DNA of 64,000 nt, from NCBI RefSeq assembly GCF_041060425.1, contig NZ_JAULBC010000009.1, positions 62,001-126,000 on the forward strand, in the 5' to 3' direction. The translations under genes were made by a program, and so were the position numbers. Shown here piece by piece: positions 1 to 8,066 of this stretch. Each line of letters begins with the position of its first letter. Position 1 is the first letter of the stretch. The DNA comes from Danxiaibacter flavus (GTDB lineage: Bacteria; Bacteroidota; Bacteroidia; Chitinophagales; Chitinophagaceae). The notes beneath the pieces are model-generated. The model did no database searches, was not told where the DNA came from, and saw only the letters and a program-made list of their open reading frames with translations.

Positions 1-2022
1 GCGCAGCGTTTCCACTATCGCGCTGATCATCGGCATATTAATAAGTCCGCTACCTGTTTGCTTACTCGAAATAATCTGGGCGGTAGGGCAAGTGTTAAGC
101 ACTGTGCTCAGGCTCTGGTATCCGCCACAGCTACCCAGCAACACAACCTTGGCAGACGGCGCCAGTTGCTGTAATGTGGAAATAAGGTAATAGCTATGCC
201 CGCGGTGAATGACCATTGTCGGATCAAGCCCTTTATCTGTAAGGTATTGGCCAAGTGCAGCCTGCGCATCAGCATCAAGTCCTTTGGTTTCATCCAGTGG
301 CCTGTTAGAATAGATAGAAATAGGTGTTCCTTTTGTGGAGCGCACTTCCACCCATTTCGCAGAAGGAATTATTTTCCAGTTGCCGTTGCTCATGTTGCTA
401 AGAAAGCTATTAAATACGTTCGTGCCGTCTTTATCGCCGTAGAAGAACTGCTGAATAATAATTCTTCCTGTGCCATCCTTCATCATGGCATTCGGCATGG
501 AGTATACCGGCGGAATACCCAGTGTGGCGGTCAAATCAATCTTGTTGTTCGGATCAATTGACTGGAAGATGGTATTTAATATTCCGTAAATGCGCGTAGC
601 TTTTACATTCTTGGTCTTTTGTGCCTGCTCCAGGTTATATTGTACCTGGCTCAGGATAAGTCTTTTGATGGCGGGATCTTTAATGCTTGAATAAGAGTTG
701 GCCACATCCACCGCATCTTCCAGGTTCTGCGTTTTATCAAGACCGCGCACAAACGCCACCATTAGCATTTCTGCGTTCTGCTTATCCATTCTACCTAAAA
801 AGTTATCTAATGTGTTATAGTTGGCAGCCATCTTGATCCACTTTTTAAAGTGATCGAAATACACGCTCATCAACAGGCTGTCACCTTTCTGCATCTTGCC
901 TTTCCAGATACGAGGATAAACACCATTTACATAGCTGGATGTATAAATTTCTTCTTCTCCTAAAACTGCCATGTAATAAAGTTCCTGCGGGGTAAGCTTT
1001 TCAATGCTTTTAAAGCGGATGTTGTCTGGTTTTTCATGCAGACCATTGATCTCATTGATATACACTTCTTTGGCTTTAAAGCGCAAACGGTTCGTGAGCG
1101 TTTGCATGGCCATCGGAGTATCTCTTTTAATTACACGCGATGCATAATCCAGTTCAGTTCTGACAAGCAGGCTATAATACTTTTCATCATTATCCATCAC
1201 ACTCTCAATCTCTTCAAAGGTCGTCTTTCCTTTATACAGATTGTCCAGGAAGGGGAAATACTGACGGCCGGTTTTCATCTTGGCCATCTTGTAAATAATC
1301 TTCACTAACGGATCATTCACGCTGCCTATTTTTCCGGCAAATGAATTGGTTGCCGCGGCATAGGTGTACAGATTTTCCTGTTGTGTGCGGGCTGCTTTTA
1401 TAATTAAACTGTCAGCAAAAGGCAGGTTTGGCTTTTCGCTTAAAGTCGGCAATATGCGTTCCGGGTATTTGGACAGATATTTTGCCATCAGGTCGTTTCT
1501 GCAGGCTTGTGCATCAACATTGTCTTTAAACGCGATGCTATTTATCAGCATATTACCTGTTTCATAAGCATTTTTCTGAATGAGGGGTAATATGCTTTGG
1601 TGCTGCATTTCAAGATCCATGGCTGATTTAAAATCCTTAACCAGTTGTGGCAATGCATTGCCTTTTACCTGTTTTTGCCTGTATTGCGAAATATAGGCCG
1701 TAAGCACTTCATTCAATCCGCGAAGAAATTTGATCTTGGTATTCGCGTCAGTTGAAGCATTGCCTTCTATTTCATTCTGTAAATTATCGATGCCTACCGT
1801 GGCTGCGTAGGTTATCTGGTTGTTTAGATCATCATCAGAAGAAGGGGCAAATTTGTCGTCCTGTTTACCGTCCAGTGTGAAAAGTGTTCTTTGTGACTGG
1901 TTGATATTTTCATGAAACATCTTCCTCATCAAAGGTATATCCTGTCCTGTGGTACCGGTTGTCTGGGCAGAAGCAAAAAAATTAATAAAGACTACAAAAC
2001 CTGATAATAAAAGTACTCTCAT
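1..2022 (-). CDS. Large exported protein of unknown function (C-terminus cut by window edge)
   Basis: The frame is open from an ATG at 2022 to the left edge without a stop, giving 674 codons and no C-terminus. A short signal peptide (MRVLLLSGFVVFINFFASAQ) predicts export. The middle is mostly helical-looking, with no motif I recognise. Near the visible end, a hydrophobic strand leads into HRGHS (H606, H609), and a second strand VVLLGSCGGY carries C632. That arrangement resembles the His and Cys blocks of clan CD (caspase-like) peptidases, but this is only a pattern resemblance. It stands alone and is divergent from the two-component genes at 2200. I do not recognise a named family. Confidence 0.85.
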   Translation of the reverse strand, partial: MRVLLLSGFVVFINFFASAQTTGTTGQDIPLMRKMFHENINQSQRTLFTLDGKQDDKFAPSSDDDLNNQITYAATVGIDNLQNEIEGNASTDANTKIKFLRGLNEVLTAYISQYRQKQVKGNALPQLVKDFKSAMDLEMQHQSILPLIQKNAYETGNMLINSIAFKDNVDAQACRNDLMAKYLSKYPERILPTLSEKPNLPFADSLIIKAARTQQENLYTYAAATNSFAGKIGSVNDPLVKIIYKMAKMKTGRQYFPFLDNLYKGKTTFEEIESVMDNDEKYYSLLVRTELDYASRVIKRDTPMAMQTLTNRLRFKAKEVYINEINGLHEKPDNIRFKSIEKLTPQELYYMAVLGEEEIYTSSYVNGVYPRIWKGKMQKGDSLLMSVYFDHFKKWIKMAANYNTLDNFLGRMDKQNAEMLMVAFVRGLDKTQNLEDAVDVANSYSSIKDPAIKRLILSQVQYNLEQAQKTKNVKATRIYGILNTIFQSIDPNNKIDLTATLGIPPVYSMPNAMMKDGTGRIIIQQFFYGDKDGTNVFNSFLSNMSNGNWKIIPSAKWVEVRSTKGTPISIYSNRPLDETKGLDADAQAALGQYLTDKGLDPTMVIHRGHSYYLISTLQQLAPSAKVVLLGSCGGYQSLSTVLNTCPTAQIISSKQTGSGLINMPMISAIVETLR

Positions 2023-2174
2023 CCTGTCGGTTAAATTTTTTGTACAAATGCAAAAATACTACCAATTATTTGTTTAGGCGGGCATTAGCGCGGTGTGCCG
2101 CTTCAGGAAAAATAGTGTTATTTTAGTTAACAATAATATAATGAAGCATTGGCTAAGCATCAAGCCTGTAAAAT

Positions 2175-2182
2175 TATTTTTG
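2175..2182 (+). promoter_or_regulatory. Candidate Bacteroidota -7 promoter element upstream of the response regulator
   Basis: TATTTTTG matches the Bacteroidota housekeeping -7 consensus TAnnTTTG and lies 18 bases before the start codon at 2200. A TTG at 2149-2151 could serve as the -33 element, although the spacing is slightly long. This is a motif match only. Confidence 0.35.
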
Positions 2183-2199
2183 TGTAAACATATTGTTAA

Positions 2200-2880
2200 A
2201 TGGAAAACAAAGCAAAAAAGGTATTGATAGCAGATGATGAGCGTGATATTCTGGAAATTATCAGTTACAATTTAAGCAAGGAGGGATATGAGCTTTATAC
2301 TGCAAAAGATGGGAATGAGGCGATTGAAAAAGCTAAGCAGATCAATCCCGATCTGATTATCCTGGATATTATGATGCCTTATAAAACAGGCGTTGAGGTT
2401 TGTGAGATCCTGCGTGCCCAACCCGCTTTTCAAAACACATTAATAATATTTCTTACTGCGCTTAGCGATGAAGCATCTCAGATTAAAGGACTTGAGACCG
2501 GTGCCGATGACTATGTGAGCAAACCCATTAGCCCGAAGGTGCTTGTGAGTCGGGTTAACGCAATATTTCGCCGTTTAAACAAGGAGGAAAGCGGCAAGGC
2601 GATCACCGTTGGTGATATAACAATTGATCCGATCAGGTTTGTGGTTTCTATCAACGGAAATGATGTTATTCTTGCCAAGAAGGAGTTTGAACTGCTGCAT
2701 TTGCTTGCATCGCGCCCTGGCCGGGTGTTTCTGAGAAATGAGATTCTGAGCCAGGTTTGGGGAGCTGATGTGATTGTGGGTGACAGGACTATTGATGTTC
2801 ATATAAGAAAGATCAGACAAAAATTAGGCATAGATTGTATCACAACCGTGAAAGGTGTAGGGTATAAATTTGAATTATAG
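2200..2880 (+). CDS. Response regulator, OmpR/PhoB family
   Basis: DNA-binding response regulator of 226 residues, the usual family length. The N-terminal receiver domain (about 7-120) has the acidic pair D12/D13, the phospho-acceptor D56 in LDIMMP, T86 and K108 in VSKP. The C-terminal winged helix (about 130-226) ends with the typical RTIDVHIRKIRQKLG and VKGVGYKFEL. It should be phosphorylated by the histidine kinase encoded 79 bp downstream and act as a transcription factor. A strong hairpin lies between the two genes. Target genes cannot be read from this window. Confidence 0.95.
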   Translation: MENKAKKVLIADDERDILEIISYNLSKEGYELYTAKDGNEAIEKAKQINPDLIILDIMMPYKTGVEVCEILRAQPAFQNTLIIFLTALSDEASQIKGLETGADDYVSKPISPKVLVSRVNAIFRRLNKEESGKAITVGDITIDPIRFVVSINGNDVILAKKEFELLHLLASRPGRVFLRNEILSQVWGADVIVGDRTIDVHIRKIRQKLGIDCITTVKGVGYKFEL

Positions 2881-2882
2881 TC

Positions 2883-2939
2883 TTATATTCGATGGTTGCA
2901 TGCCCTCGTAGAGTATTCATGCAACCATACCGAATATAA
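2883..2939 (+). repeat. Long inverted repeat between the response regulator and kinase genes
   Basis: Two arms of about 20 bases (2883-2902 and 2918-2939) around a 15-base loop pair with only a two-base bulge; the core is ATGGTTGCATG / CATGCAACCAT. It begins three bases after the regulator's stop codon. There is no T-run, so it is more likely an RNA-stabilising or attenuating hairpin than an intrinsic terminator. Confidence 0.7.
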
Positions 2940-2959
2940 AACAATGTGCCTCTTTTACT

Positions 2960-4048
2960 ATGTTTACAGCTAAGAACTTTTCACCCAACCAGTTATCTGC
3001 ATTAACGGCCCTTCTTCTTTCCGTCCCGATTGGTATAGCATTTTACGTAATTCACAATAAGATCTGGATCGCGGTAATTGCACTGCTTATTATCTTTTTA
3101 GGAAGCTACATGTTGATTCGATCTGTACTGGAAAAGTTTATATATCGCAAAATAAAGCTCATTTATAAGTTTATTTATCAGACCAAAGCCAGTAAGAAAG
3201 AAGAGATGTACTACAAATACATTCTTCCTAAGAAAAGCATTGATGAGGTAAGGGCAGATGTGGAAAAATGGGCTGAGCAACGCAAAAATGAAATTGAAAT
3301 ACTCCGCAGTAATGAAGCCTACCGCAAAGAGTTTTTACAGAACCTCGCGCACGAGTTCAAGACGCCCATTTTTGCAATACAGGGTTACGTAGATACCTTG
3401 TTGAACGGTGCACTTGAAAATCCGGATGTGAATGTTCGCTTCCTGGAAAATGCTTCGCGGAACATTGACAGAATGGTGAACCTTGTAAGCGATCTTGATG
3501 AAATATCCAAACTGGAAAGCGGGGAACAACCTTTATACAAACAGAATTTTGTAATACAGGACCTCGTTAAAGAAGTTGTAGAATCACTTACTATTAAGCT
3601 GGCTGAGCGCAATATCAAATTCAGCATTAAGAAGGGATGCGAATTGCCCGTGACTGTTTTTGCTGACAAAGAAAAGATTCGCCAGGTATTGATCAACCTG
3701 ATTGAAAATGCCGCAAAATATGGTAAGCAGAACGGCAATATTGTAGCCAGTATTTATAATACTGATGAAAAGCATGTGCTGGTTGAAATAAGCGACGACG
3801 GAATTGGTATTGCCGAAGAACATTTACCCCGCATTTTTGAACGATTCTACAGAACAGACAGGGGACGTAGCCGCGACGTTGGTGGCACCGGCCTTGGTCT
3901 TGCCATTTGCAAACACATTATTGAAGCGCACGACCAAAGCATGCATGTACGGAGCAAGCTTGACGTAGGAACAACTATAGGCTTTACGCTTGACGGCAGA
4001 CAGGGAACAAAAGTGAATGGCGAGCAGGTGGAGAGGCAGAAGGCGTAG
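2960..4048 (+). CDS. Membrane sensor histidine kinase
   Basis: Histidine kinase of 362 residues. Two membrane helices (about 12-33 and 36-55) with almost no periplasmic loop are followed by a coiled linker. The HisKA H-box NLAHEFKTPI has the phospho-accepting H131. The HATPase domain has an N-box (LINLIENAAKYG), the G1 motif DDGIGI, the F-box RFYRTD and the G2 box GGTGLGLAICKHI. With no sizeable sensor domain outside the membrane, it probably senses an envelope or intramembrane signal. It is the cognate partner of the regulator at 2200. The last residues after DGRQGTK are a loose tail. Confidence 0.93.
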   Translation: MFTAKNFSPNQLSALTALLLSVPIGIAFYVIHNKIWIAVIALLIIFLGSYMLIRSVLEKFIYRKIKLIYKFIYQTKASKKEEMYYKYILPKKSIDEVRADVEKWAEQRKNEIEILRSNEAYRKEFLQNLAHEFKTPIFAIQGYVDTLLNGALENPDVNVRFLENASRNIDRMVNLVSDLDEISKLESGEQPLYKQNFVIQDLVKEVVESLTIKLAERNIKFSIKKGCELPVTVFADKEKIRQVLINLIENAAKYGKQNGNIVASIYNTDEKHVLVEISDDGIGIAEEHLPRIFERFYRTDRGRSRDVGGTGLGLAICKHIIEAHDQSMHVRSKLDVGTTIGFTLDGRQGTKVNGEQVERQKA

Positions 4049-4212
4049 AAAGTTGTACGTTATAAGTTATACGTTTTACGTTGAAGGTGAGGGATAGGTT
4101 TAAGGTGTGAGGCGTGAGGAATGAAGTTAGAATTCTGGGTCAAATTGAAAATATCCAGTGATGAGAATGAGCAAACAGGTGCGGAGGTGCCAAAGCTGAT
4201 AGCTCAAAGCTG
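4049..4212. repeat. Word-like intergenic repeats
   Basis: This gap is made of short near-duplicate words such as TTGTACGTTATAAG and AGCTGATAGCTCAAAGCTGA. Similar words recur at 4956-4985 and 51420-51530. No gene is visible. The last words run into the region before the start codon chosen for the next gene. Confidence 0.5.
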
Positions 4213-4227
4213 ATGGCTAATAGCTGT

Positions 4228-4830
4228 ATGTCAACAATCCATTCCAACGCATCCACTGAAATCGACAAGTATATTGATGAAATGCCTGCCTTCGCAAAGG
4301 CTATCTGCGACAAGCTGCGAACAATAATTTTAAAGGCTGATAAGGAAATTGTTGAAGACTGGAAGTGGGGACCAAACTACCAGTTAAATGGAATGCTTTG
4401 CGGCTACGGTGCTTTTAAAGCGCATGTAAAGTTCACCTTCTTCAACGGTTGTGCGATGAAGGATGAAAACAGACTGTTTAACCACTGCGTGGACAATGAA
4501 TTCAGCCGCTCTATTAAATACACTGATGTAAGTGAAGTTGACGCGAAACTGATCACTGCTTATGTAAAAGATTCTATCGCTGTTAATAAAGAGGGATTTA
4601 AACGACAGGTAACTCAAAAAGAAATAGAAACACCCGCCGATCTGCAAAAGGCACTTGATAAAAACAAAGCTGCAAAAAAATACTTCGAAGATCTTTCCTA
4701 CGGATACAAAAAAGAATATGTTGAACACATTAATTCCGCCAAACGCGAAGAAACCCGAAATGAACGGATAGTTAAGGTAGTTGCATTGTGTGGAGAGGGG
4801 AGGACGTTGAATGATAAGTATAAGAAGTGA
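4228..4830 (+). CDS. DUF1801/YdeI-type protein
   Basis: About 200 residues in two parts. The N-terminal half (EIDKYIDEMPAFAKAICDKLRTIILKADKEIVEDWKWGPNY...) fits the YdhG/DUF1801 fold, with the characteristic W-W-P-Y segment and a later lysine-rich stretch. The C-terminal part (PADLQKALDKNKAAKKYFEDLSYGYKKEYVEHINSAKREETRNERI) fits the YdeI/OmdA C-terminal family. The biochemical function of these families is unknown. An upstream ATG at 4213 is in frame, but it lies in repeat-derived sequence, so I prefer MSTIHS at 4228. It appears monocistronic. Confidence 0.8.
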   Translation: MSTIHSNASTEIDKYIDEMPAFAKAICDKLRTIILKADKEIVEDWKWGPNYQLNGMLCGYGAFKAHVKFTFFNGCAMKDENRLFNHCVDNEFSRSIKYTDVSEVDAKLITAYVKDSIAVNKEGFKRQVTQKEIETPADLQKALDKNKAAKKYFEDLSYGYKKEYVEHINSAKREETRNERIVKVVALCGEGRTLNDKYKK

Positions 4831-5073
4831 TACTTGTAAGTTTTACGTAATACGTTGATTGGAGCGAAGGTGTATCCGCTAATACGGTGCAATGCCCTAC
4901 TTTTGCTGTTTGCAATTTTCACTATTCACTATTCACCATTGACTTGTAATGACCGCGATACATTGCAGTTGTACGTTATAAGTTGATTAGAGCGAAGATG
5001 TCACCACTGCTGGTCGCTATGCCTTACTTTTGCTGTTTCAATTTTCACTATTCACTTTTCACCATTGACTTAA
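4831..5073. repeat. Duplicated intergenic unit upstream of trmN
   Basis: Two diverged copies of a unit of about 90 bases lie in tandem (about 4856-4951 and 4984-5072). Each begins GATTRGAGCGAAG, contains TACTTTTGCTGTTT, and ends in CACTATTCAC and CACCATTGACTT words. No coding sequence is apparent. The second copy runs up to the trmN start. Confidence 0.65.
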
Positions 5074-5793
5074 ATGCCCAATCATTTTTTCAAATTCAAA
5101 CAATTCACCGTTTACCAGGATAAGTGTGCAATGAAAGTGTGTACCGATGCGTGTCTGTTTGGTGGTTGGTTGGCGAATAAAGCTGATCTTGCTTCTGGGA
5201 AACATGTGTTGGATATTGGTGCGGGAACAGGATTGCTATCGTTAATGCTTGCGCAGAAATTGCAGGAAGCGAAGATTGATGCGGTTGAAATTGATTTGCA
5301 TGCGGCGGAGCAGGCAAGGGAAAATTTTGGCGGATCAGATTGGTCTGCAAGGTTGAATTTGATAAATATGCCGGTACAAGAATTAAAGCCGGAAATAAAA
5401 TATGACTTGATTATCTCCAATCCCCCCTTTTTTGAAAACGATCTGAAAAGCAATGATCATAAACGCAACCTGGCCCTGCACAGCACGGCTTTAGGCTTGG
5501 ATGAGTTATTTGATTTTGTAAATGGCCACCTGGATGACAATGGTTCTTTTGCTGTATTGATCCCATATCATAGAACGCAAGAATGTCTTCATTTGGCCAG
5601 CCAGCGCAGCTTTCATTTAGCAGAAAGTGTACTAGTGAAACAAACTCCCAGACATGATTTCTTCCGAAGTATGTTATTGTTTAGAAAACAACCATCCGAA
5701 GCAGTAGAAAACGTGATTGTTATTAAGGATGCGAGCAATGCTTATACTGATGAGTTTGTAGGGTTGCTAAAAAACTATTATCTGCATTTATAA
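5074..5793 (+). CDS. trmN: tRNA1(Val) (adenine(37)-N6)-methyltransferase TrmN6
   Basis: Class I SAM-dependent methyltransferase of 239 residues, the family's usual size. Visible motifs are the substrate-side DACLFGGW, SAM motif I VLDIGAGTG (about 45-53), motif II VEID (71-74) and the catalytic N6-adenine motif NPPFF (116-120). The combination fits YfiC/TrmN6, which methylates A37 of tRNA-Val in the cytoplasm. It converges with the next gene over a nested palindrome. Other small N6-adenine methyltransferases are possible but less likely. Confidence 0.88.
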   Translation: MPNHFFKFKQFTVYQDKCAMKVCTDACLFGGWLANKADLASGKHVLDIGAGTGLLSLMLAQKLQEAKIDAVEIDLHAAEQARENFGGSDWSARLNLINMPVQELKPEIKYDLIISNPPFFENDLKSNDHKRNLALHSTALGLDELFDFVNGHLDDNGSFAVLIPYHRTQECLHLASQRSFHLAESVLVKQTPRHDFFRSMLLFRKQPSEAVENVIVIKDASNAYTDEFVGLLKNYYLHL

Positions 5794-5801
5794 ACAGTTT
5801 T

Positions 5802-5894
5802 TTTACCACAGAGTACACAGAGTTTTTTTCACTGAGTTGCACTGAGATGCTCTGTGCAACTCAGTGTCATAACTCCTTTACCTCTGTGGTTAAA
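5802..5894. repeat. Nested palindrome between convergent genes
   Basis: An outer inverted repeat (TTTACCACAGAG at 5802-5813 against CTCTGTGGTTAAA at 5882-5894) encloses a perfect inner one (CACTGAGTTGCA at 5830-5841 against TGCAACTCAGTG at 5855-5866). It occupies the whole gap between trmN and the convergent gene at 5923. T- and A-runs flank it, so it could stop transcription from both sides. Confidence 0.7.
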
Positions 5895-5922
5895 AAAACT
5901 CTTGCACATTTTCAATTGTCAA

Positions 5923-7128
5923 CTAATGCAACGCGTAGTCGCTTAAGTATTCAAAGTGCTCCGTCAACTTCCCCTTCCTCAAAATCGTCGCTTTCTCAAT
6001 TATTTCATTCCCATCCCTTACCAGATCGCCCAGCACATGTTTAATCAATTGTTCTCCAAAATACCTGCTTGCATCACGAGGCAACTCATTCGGTAAATTT
6101 CCTACAGCCATTACATCCACGCTTTCGGGTAAATAAGGCGCGGTTTTTTCGAAAGTTTGTCTGTTCACACCATAAACCGGATCGCTGATCACTGCGTCGC
6201 CAAGATTGCAGGGAACACTTCCATTTTTATCATCAGTAATATCCGCTATCGTGCTGATCCGGAAGGATTTATCTTTTAATGCTTCCATCTCAAACAACCG
6301 CGGCATGTTTGGCGTCCAGTAAATGCCATTCATAAGAATATCAGCTTGCGAATAGTAATTTTCAAACAGGCAATCGTATTCCTCTGGATGATTGTGAAAA
6401 TGCTCCCGGTTATATTTTCCGGTTGCACGATGCCGGTATAGACCGGCTCCCTTTAAATGCACATAAACCGGGTAGGCAAACTCTTTACTTAAAAAATCAT
6501 CCTCTTCAACATCCTGCACATCCATCAGGTTCATGATCTCTAATATACCGTGTGCCACACGACCACTGCCCGTCACGACAATTTTTATATTGGGTAACTT
6601 TAAACCAAAATAAGTATGGATGAGTGCACGGTAGTCCTTGCTTTTGTACACCCTGCCGAGCGAAAACTGACCCGTGCGATTGCCGTACGCCATAATACCA
6701 TTGTGTGCACCCACAATTCCAGCAAAAAAGCCAAAGCCAATGATCCGCTGACCGTCCTCATGTTCCAGGCATTCATAATCAATCAGCGTAATATTTTTAT
6801 CCATCATTGCATGCATCAACGCCTGGTTATATGATTGTTTCTTTTTGGTGTGCGAAAAGAAAACATAGGTTTTATCGGGAATTAACATGCTAACGGGCAC
6901 TTCCTTTATGCCGAACATAATATCGCAATCACTCACATCTTCCTGAACGGTAATGCCGGCGAGTTCGTATTCCTTATCCGTAAAGCACCTTGTAGCGCTG
7001 CTTTGCACGGTAATAGTACATCCCGGTAAATTCTTCTGCAGCCATTTGCATTGGGCGGGCGTAAGAGCCACACGTTCGTCCGACGGAGTTTTTCCTTCTC
7101 TGATAAGCGCAATAGCTGGCATTGGCAT
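5923..7128 (-). CDS. Saccharopine-dehydrogenase-like NAD(P)-dependent oxidoreductase (AlaDH/PNT fold)
   Basis: 401 residues. The N-terminus (IALIREGKTPSDERVALTP) is that of the alanine dehydrogenase/transhydrogenase/saccharopine dehydrogenase superfamily, with the conserved basic residue and AL-TP motif. A Rossmann motif VVTGSGRVAHGILE is in the middle, and conserved blocks FFSHT, NGIYWTPNMP and ISTIADITDD follow. The overall pattern resembles the Lys1 type (NAD+, lysine-forming saccharopine dehydrogenase) more than alanine dehydrogenase. The substrate cannot be set from sequence alone. The ATG at 7128 is used; another ATG lies two codons in. Confidence 0.82.
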   Translation of the reverse strand: MPMPAIALIREGKTPSDERVALTPAQCKWLQKNLPGCTITVQSSATRCFTDKEYELAGITVQEDVSDCDIMFGIKEVPVSMLIPDKTYVFFSHTKKKQSYNQALMHAMMDKNITLIDYECLEHEDGQRIIGFGFFAGIVGAHNGIMAYGNRTGQFSLGRVYKSKDYRALIHTYFGLKLPNIKIVVTGSGRVAHGILEIMNLMDVQDVEEDDFLSKEFAYPVYVHLKGAGLYRHRATGKYNREHFHNHPEEYDCLFENYYSQADILMNGIYWTPNMPRLFEMEALKDKSFRISTIADITDDKNGSVPCNLGDAVISDPVYGVNRQTFEKTAPYLPESVDVMAVGNLPNELPRDASRYFGEQLIKHVLGDLVRDGNEIIEKATILRKGKLTEHFEYLSDYALH

Positions 7129-7189
7129 AATTTTGTTCTAAAGTAATCGATATTTTTTATCAGGCGAATACGCTCAGGGGAATATTGTA

Positions 7190-7711
7190 ATGAATAACAC
7201 TATGAATTATTTTGAATTATTTGAACTGCCGGTAAACCTTAAACCCGAAAAGGCGCATGTAAAAAAGAAGTTTTATGAACTAAGCAGGCAGTACCATCCG
7301 GATTTTTTTACTAATGAAAATGAGGAGGCCCAGGCCGAAGCGCTTGAAAAGTCATCTTTGGTAAACAAAGCTTTCAAAACTTTTCAGAATGAGGATGAAA
7401 CCATTAAATATGTACTTCAGATAAAAGGTCTGCTGGAAGAAGATGAAAAATTTCAGCTTCCCAACGATTTTTTAATGGAAATGATGGACCTGAATGAAAG
7501 TGTAATGGACGCTGAAATTGAAGGAAACATAGGCCAGATGGCCGCTGCGGAGGCGCAGATTGAGCAATTTAAAAATGAAATATATGAACCTGTTCAGCAA
7601 ATTGTGGAGGATTATAAGGAAGGTGTTACTACCGAAAAAGAGCTGTTGCAAGTAAAAACTTATTATTATAAGAAAAAATATCTTAACAGGATTTTGGCCG
7701 GATTAAGATGA
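7190..7711 (+). CDS. hscB: Fe-S cluster assembly co-chaperone HscB
   Basis: J-protein of 173 residues. The J domain starts at MNYFELFELP and has the HPD motif in RQYHPDFF, which stimulates the ATPase of the partner Hsp70 (HscA). The C-terminal half (about 90-170) is the HscB oligomerisation domain that binds the IscU scaffold, with LPNDFLMEMMDLNE and a helical KKKYLNRIL end. Length and architecture match HscB rather than DnaJ. No isc genes lie in the window. The start may be 7190 or the in-frame ATG at 7202, just before the J domain. Confidence 0.92.
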   Translation: MNNTMNYFELFELPVNLKPEKAHVKKKFYELSRQYHPDFFTNENEEAQAEALEKSSLVNKAFKTFQNEDETIKYVLQIKGLLEEDEKFQLPNDFLMEMMDLNESVMDAEIEGNIGQMAAAEAQIEQFKNEIYEPVQQIVEDYKEGVTTEKELLQVKTYYYKKKYLNRILAGLR

Positions 7712-7775
7712 TGCACTAATATTGCAGCCCGTTTCGGAGGTCCGGTTACCGGAAAGAGCCGAAAATGGTAGTAAA

Positions 7776-7859
7776 GCCCAGATGGCGGAATTGGTAGACG
7801 CGCTAGACTCAAAATCTGGTTCTCGCAAGGGAGTGCAGGTTCGATTCCTGTTCTGGGCA
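7776..7859 (+). tRNA. tRNA-Leu (anticodon CAA)
   Basis: A complete class II tRNA: acceptor arms GCCCAGA/TCTGGGC, D-arm with TGGTAGACGC, anticodon stem CTAGA/TCTGG around loop CTCAAAA with anticodon CAA at 7810-7812, a long variable arm, and T-arm GCAGGTTCGATTCCTG. Discriminator A at 7859; CCA is not encoded. It reads UUG leucine codons. A terminator hairpin follows within five bases. Confidence 0.97.
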
Positions 7860-7863
7860 CGGT

Positions 7864-7897
7864 AAAAAGCCTGTAATCATAGATTTCAGGCTTTTTT
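7864..7897 (+). terminator. Intrinsic terminator after tRNA-Leu
   Basis: AAAGCCTG and CAGGCTTTTTT arms pair around a short loop and end in a T-run. The same GCCTGTAATCAT-type core occurs in terminators at 15513 and 16911. Confidence 0.8.
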
Positions 7898-8066
7898 ATT
7901 TGCGCTGTTTTTCAAGGGGCGAACCGTTGCCGAAATATATCAAAAGGCTGTTTGCATGAACTTTACTCAAACTGTCTTTAAAACCAATGTTTTCAGGGAT
8001 AATATTAAATCTGGCAAGATTACATCCTACGATCTGATTGATGAGGATCAGCCATAAAATCTGCGA

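Noticed and set aside
7956..8057. A 33-codon frame (MNFTQTVFKTNV...) after tRNA-Leu
   Set aside because: Too short, no homology recognised, and no ribosome-binding or operon context; it may be a remnant but I cannot support it.
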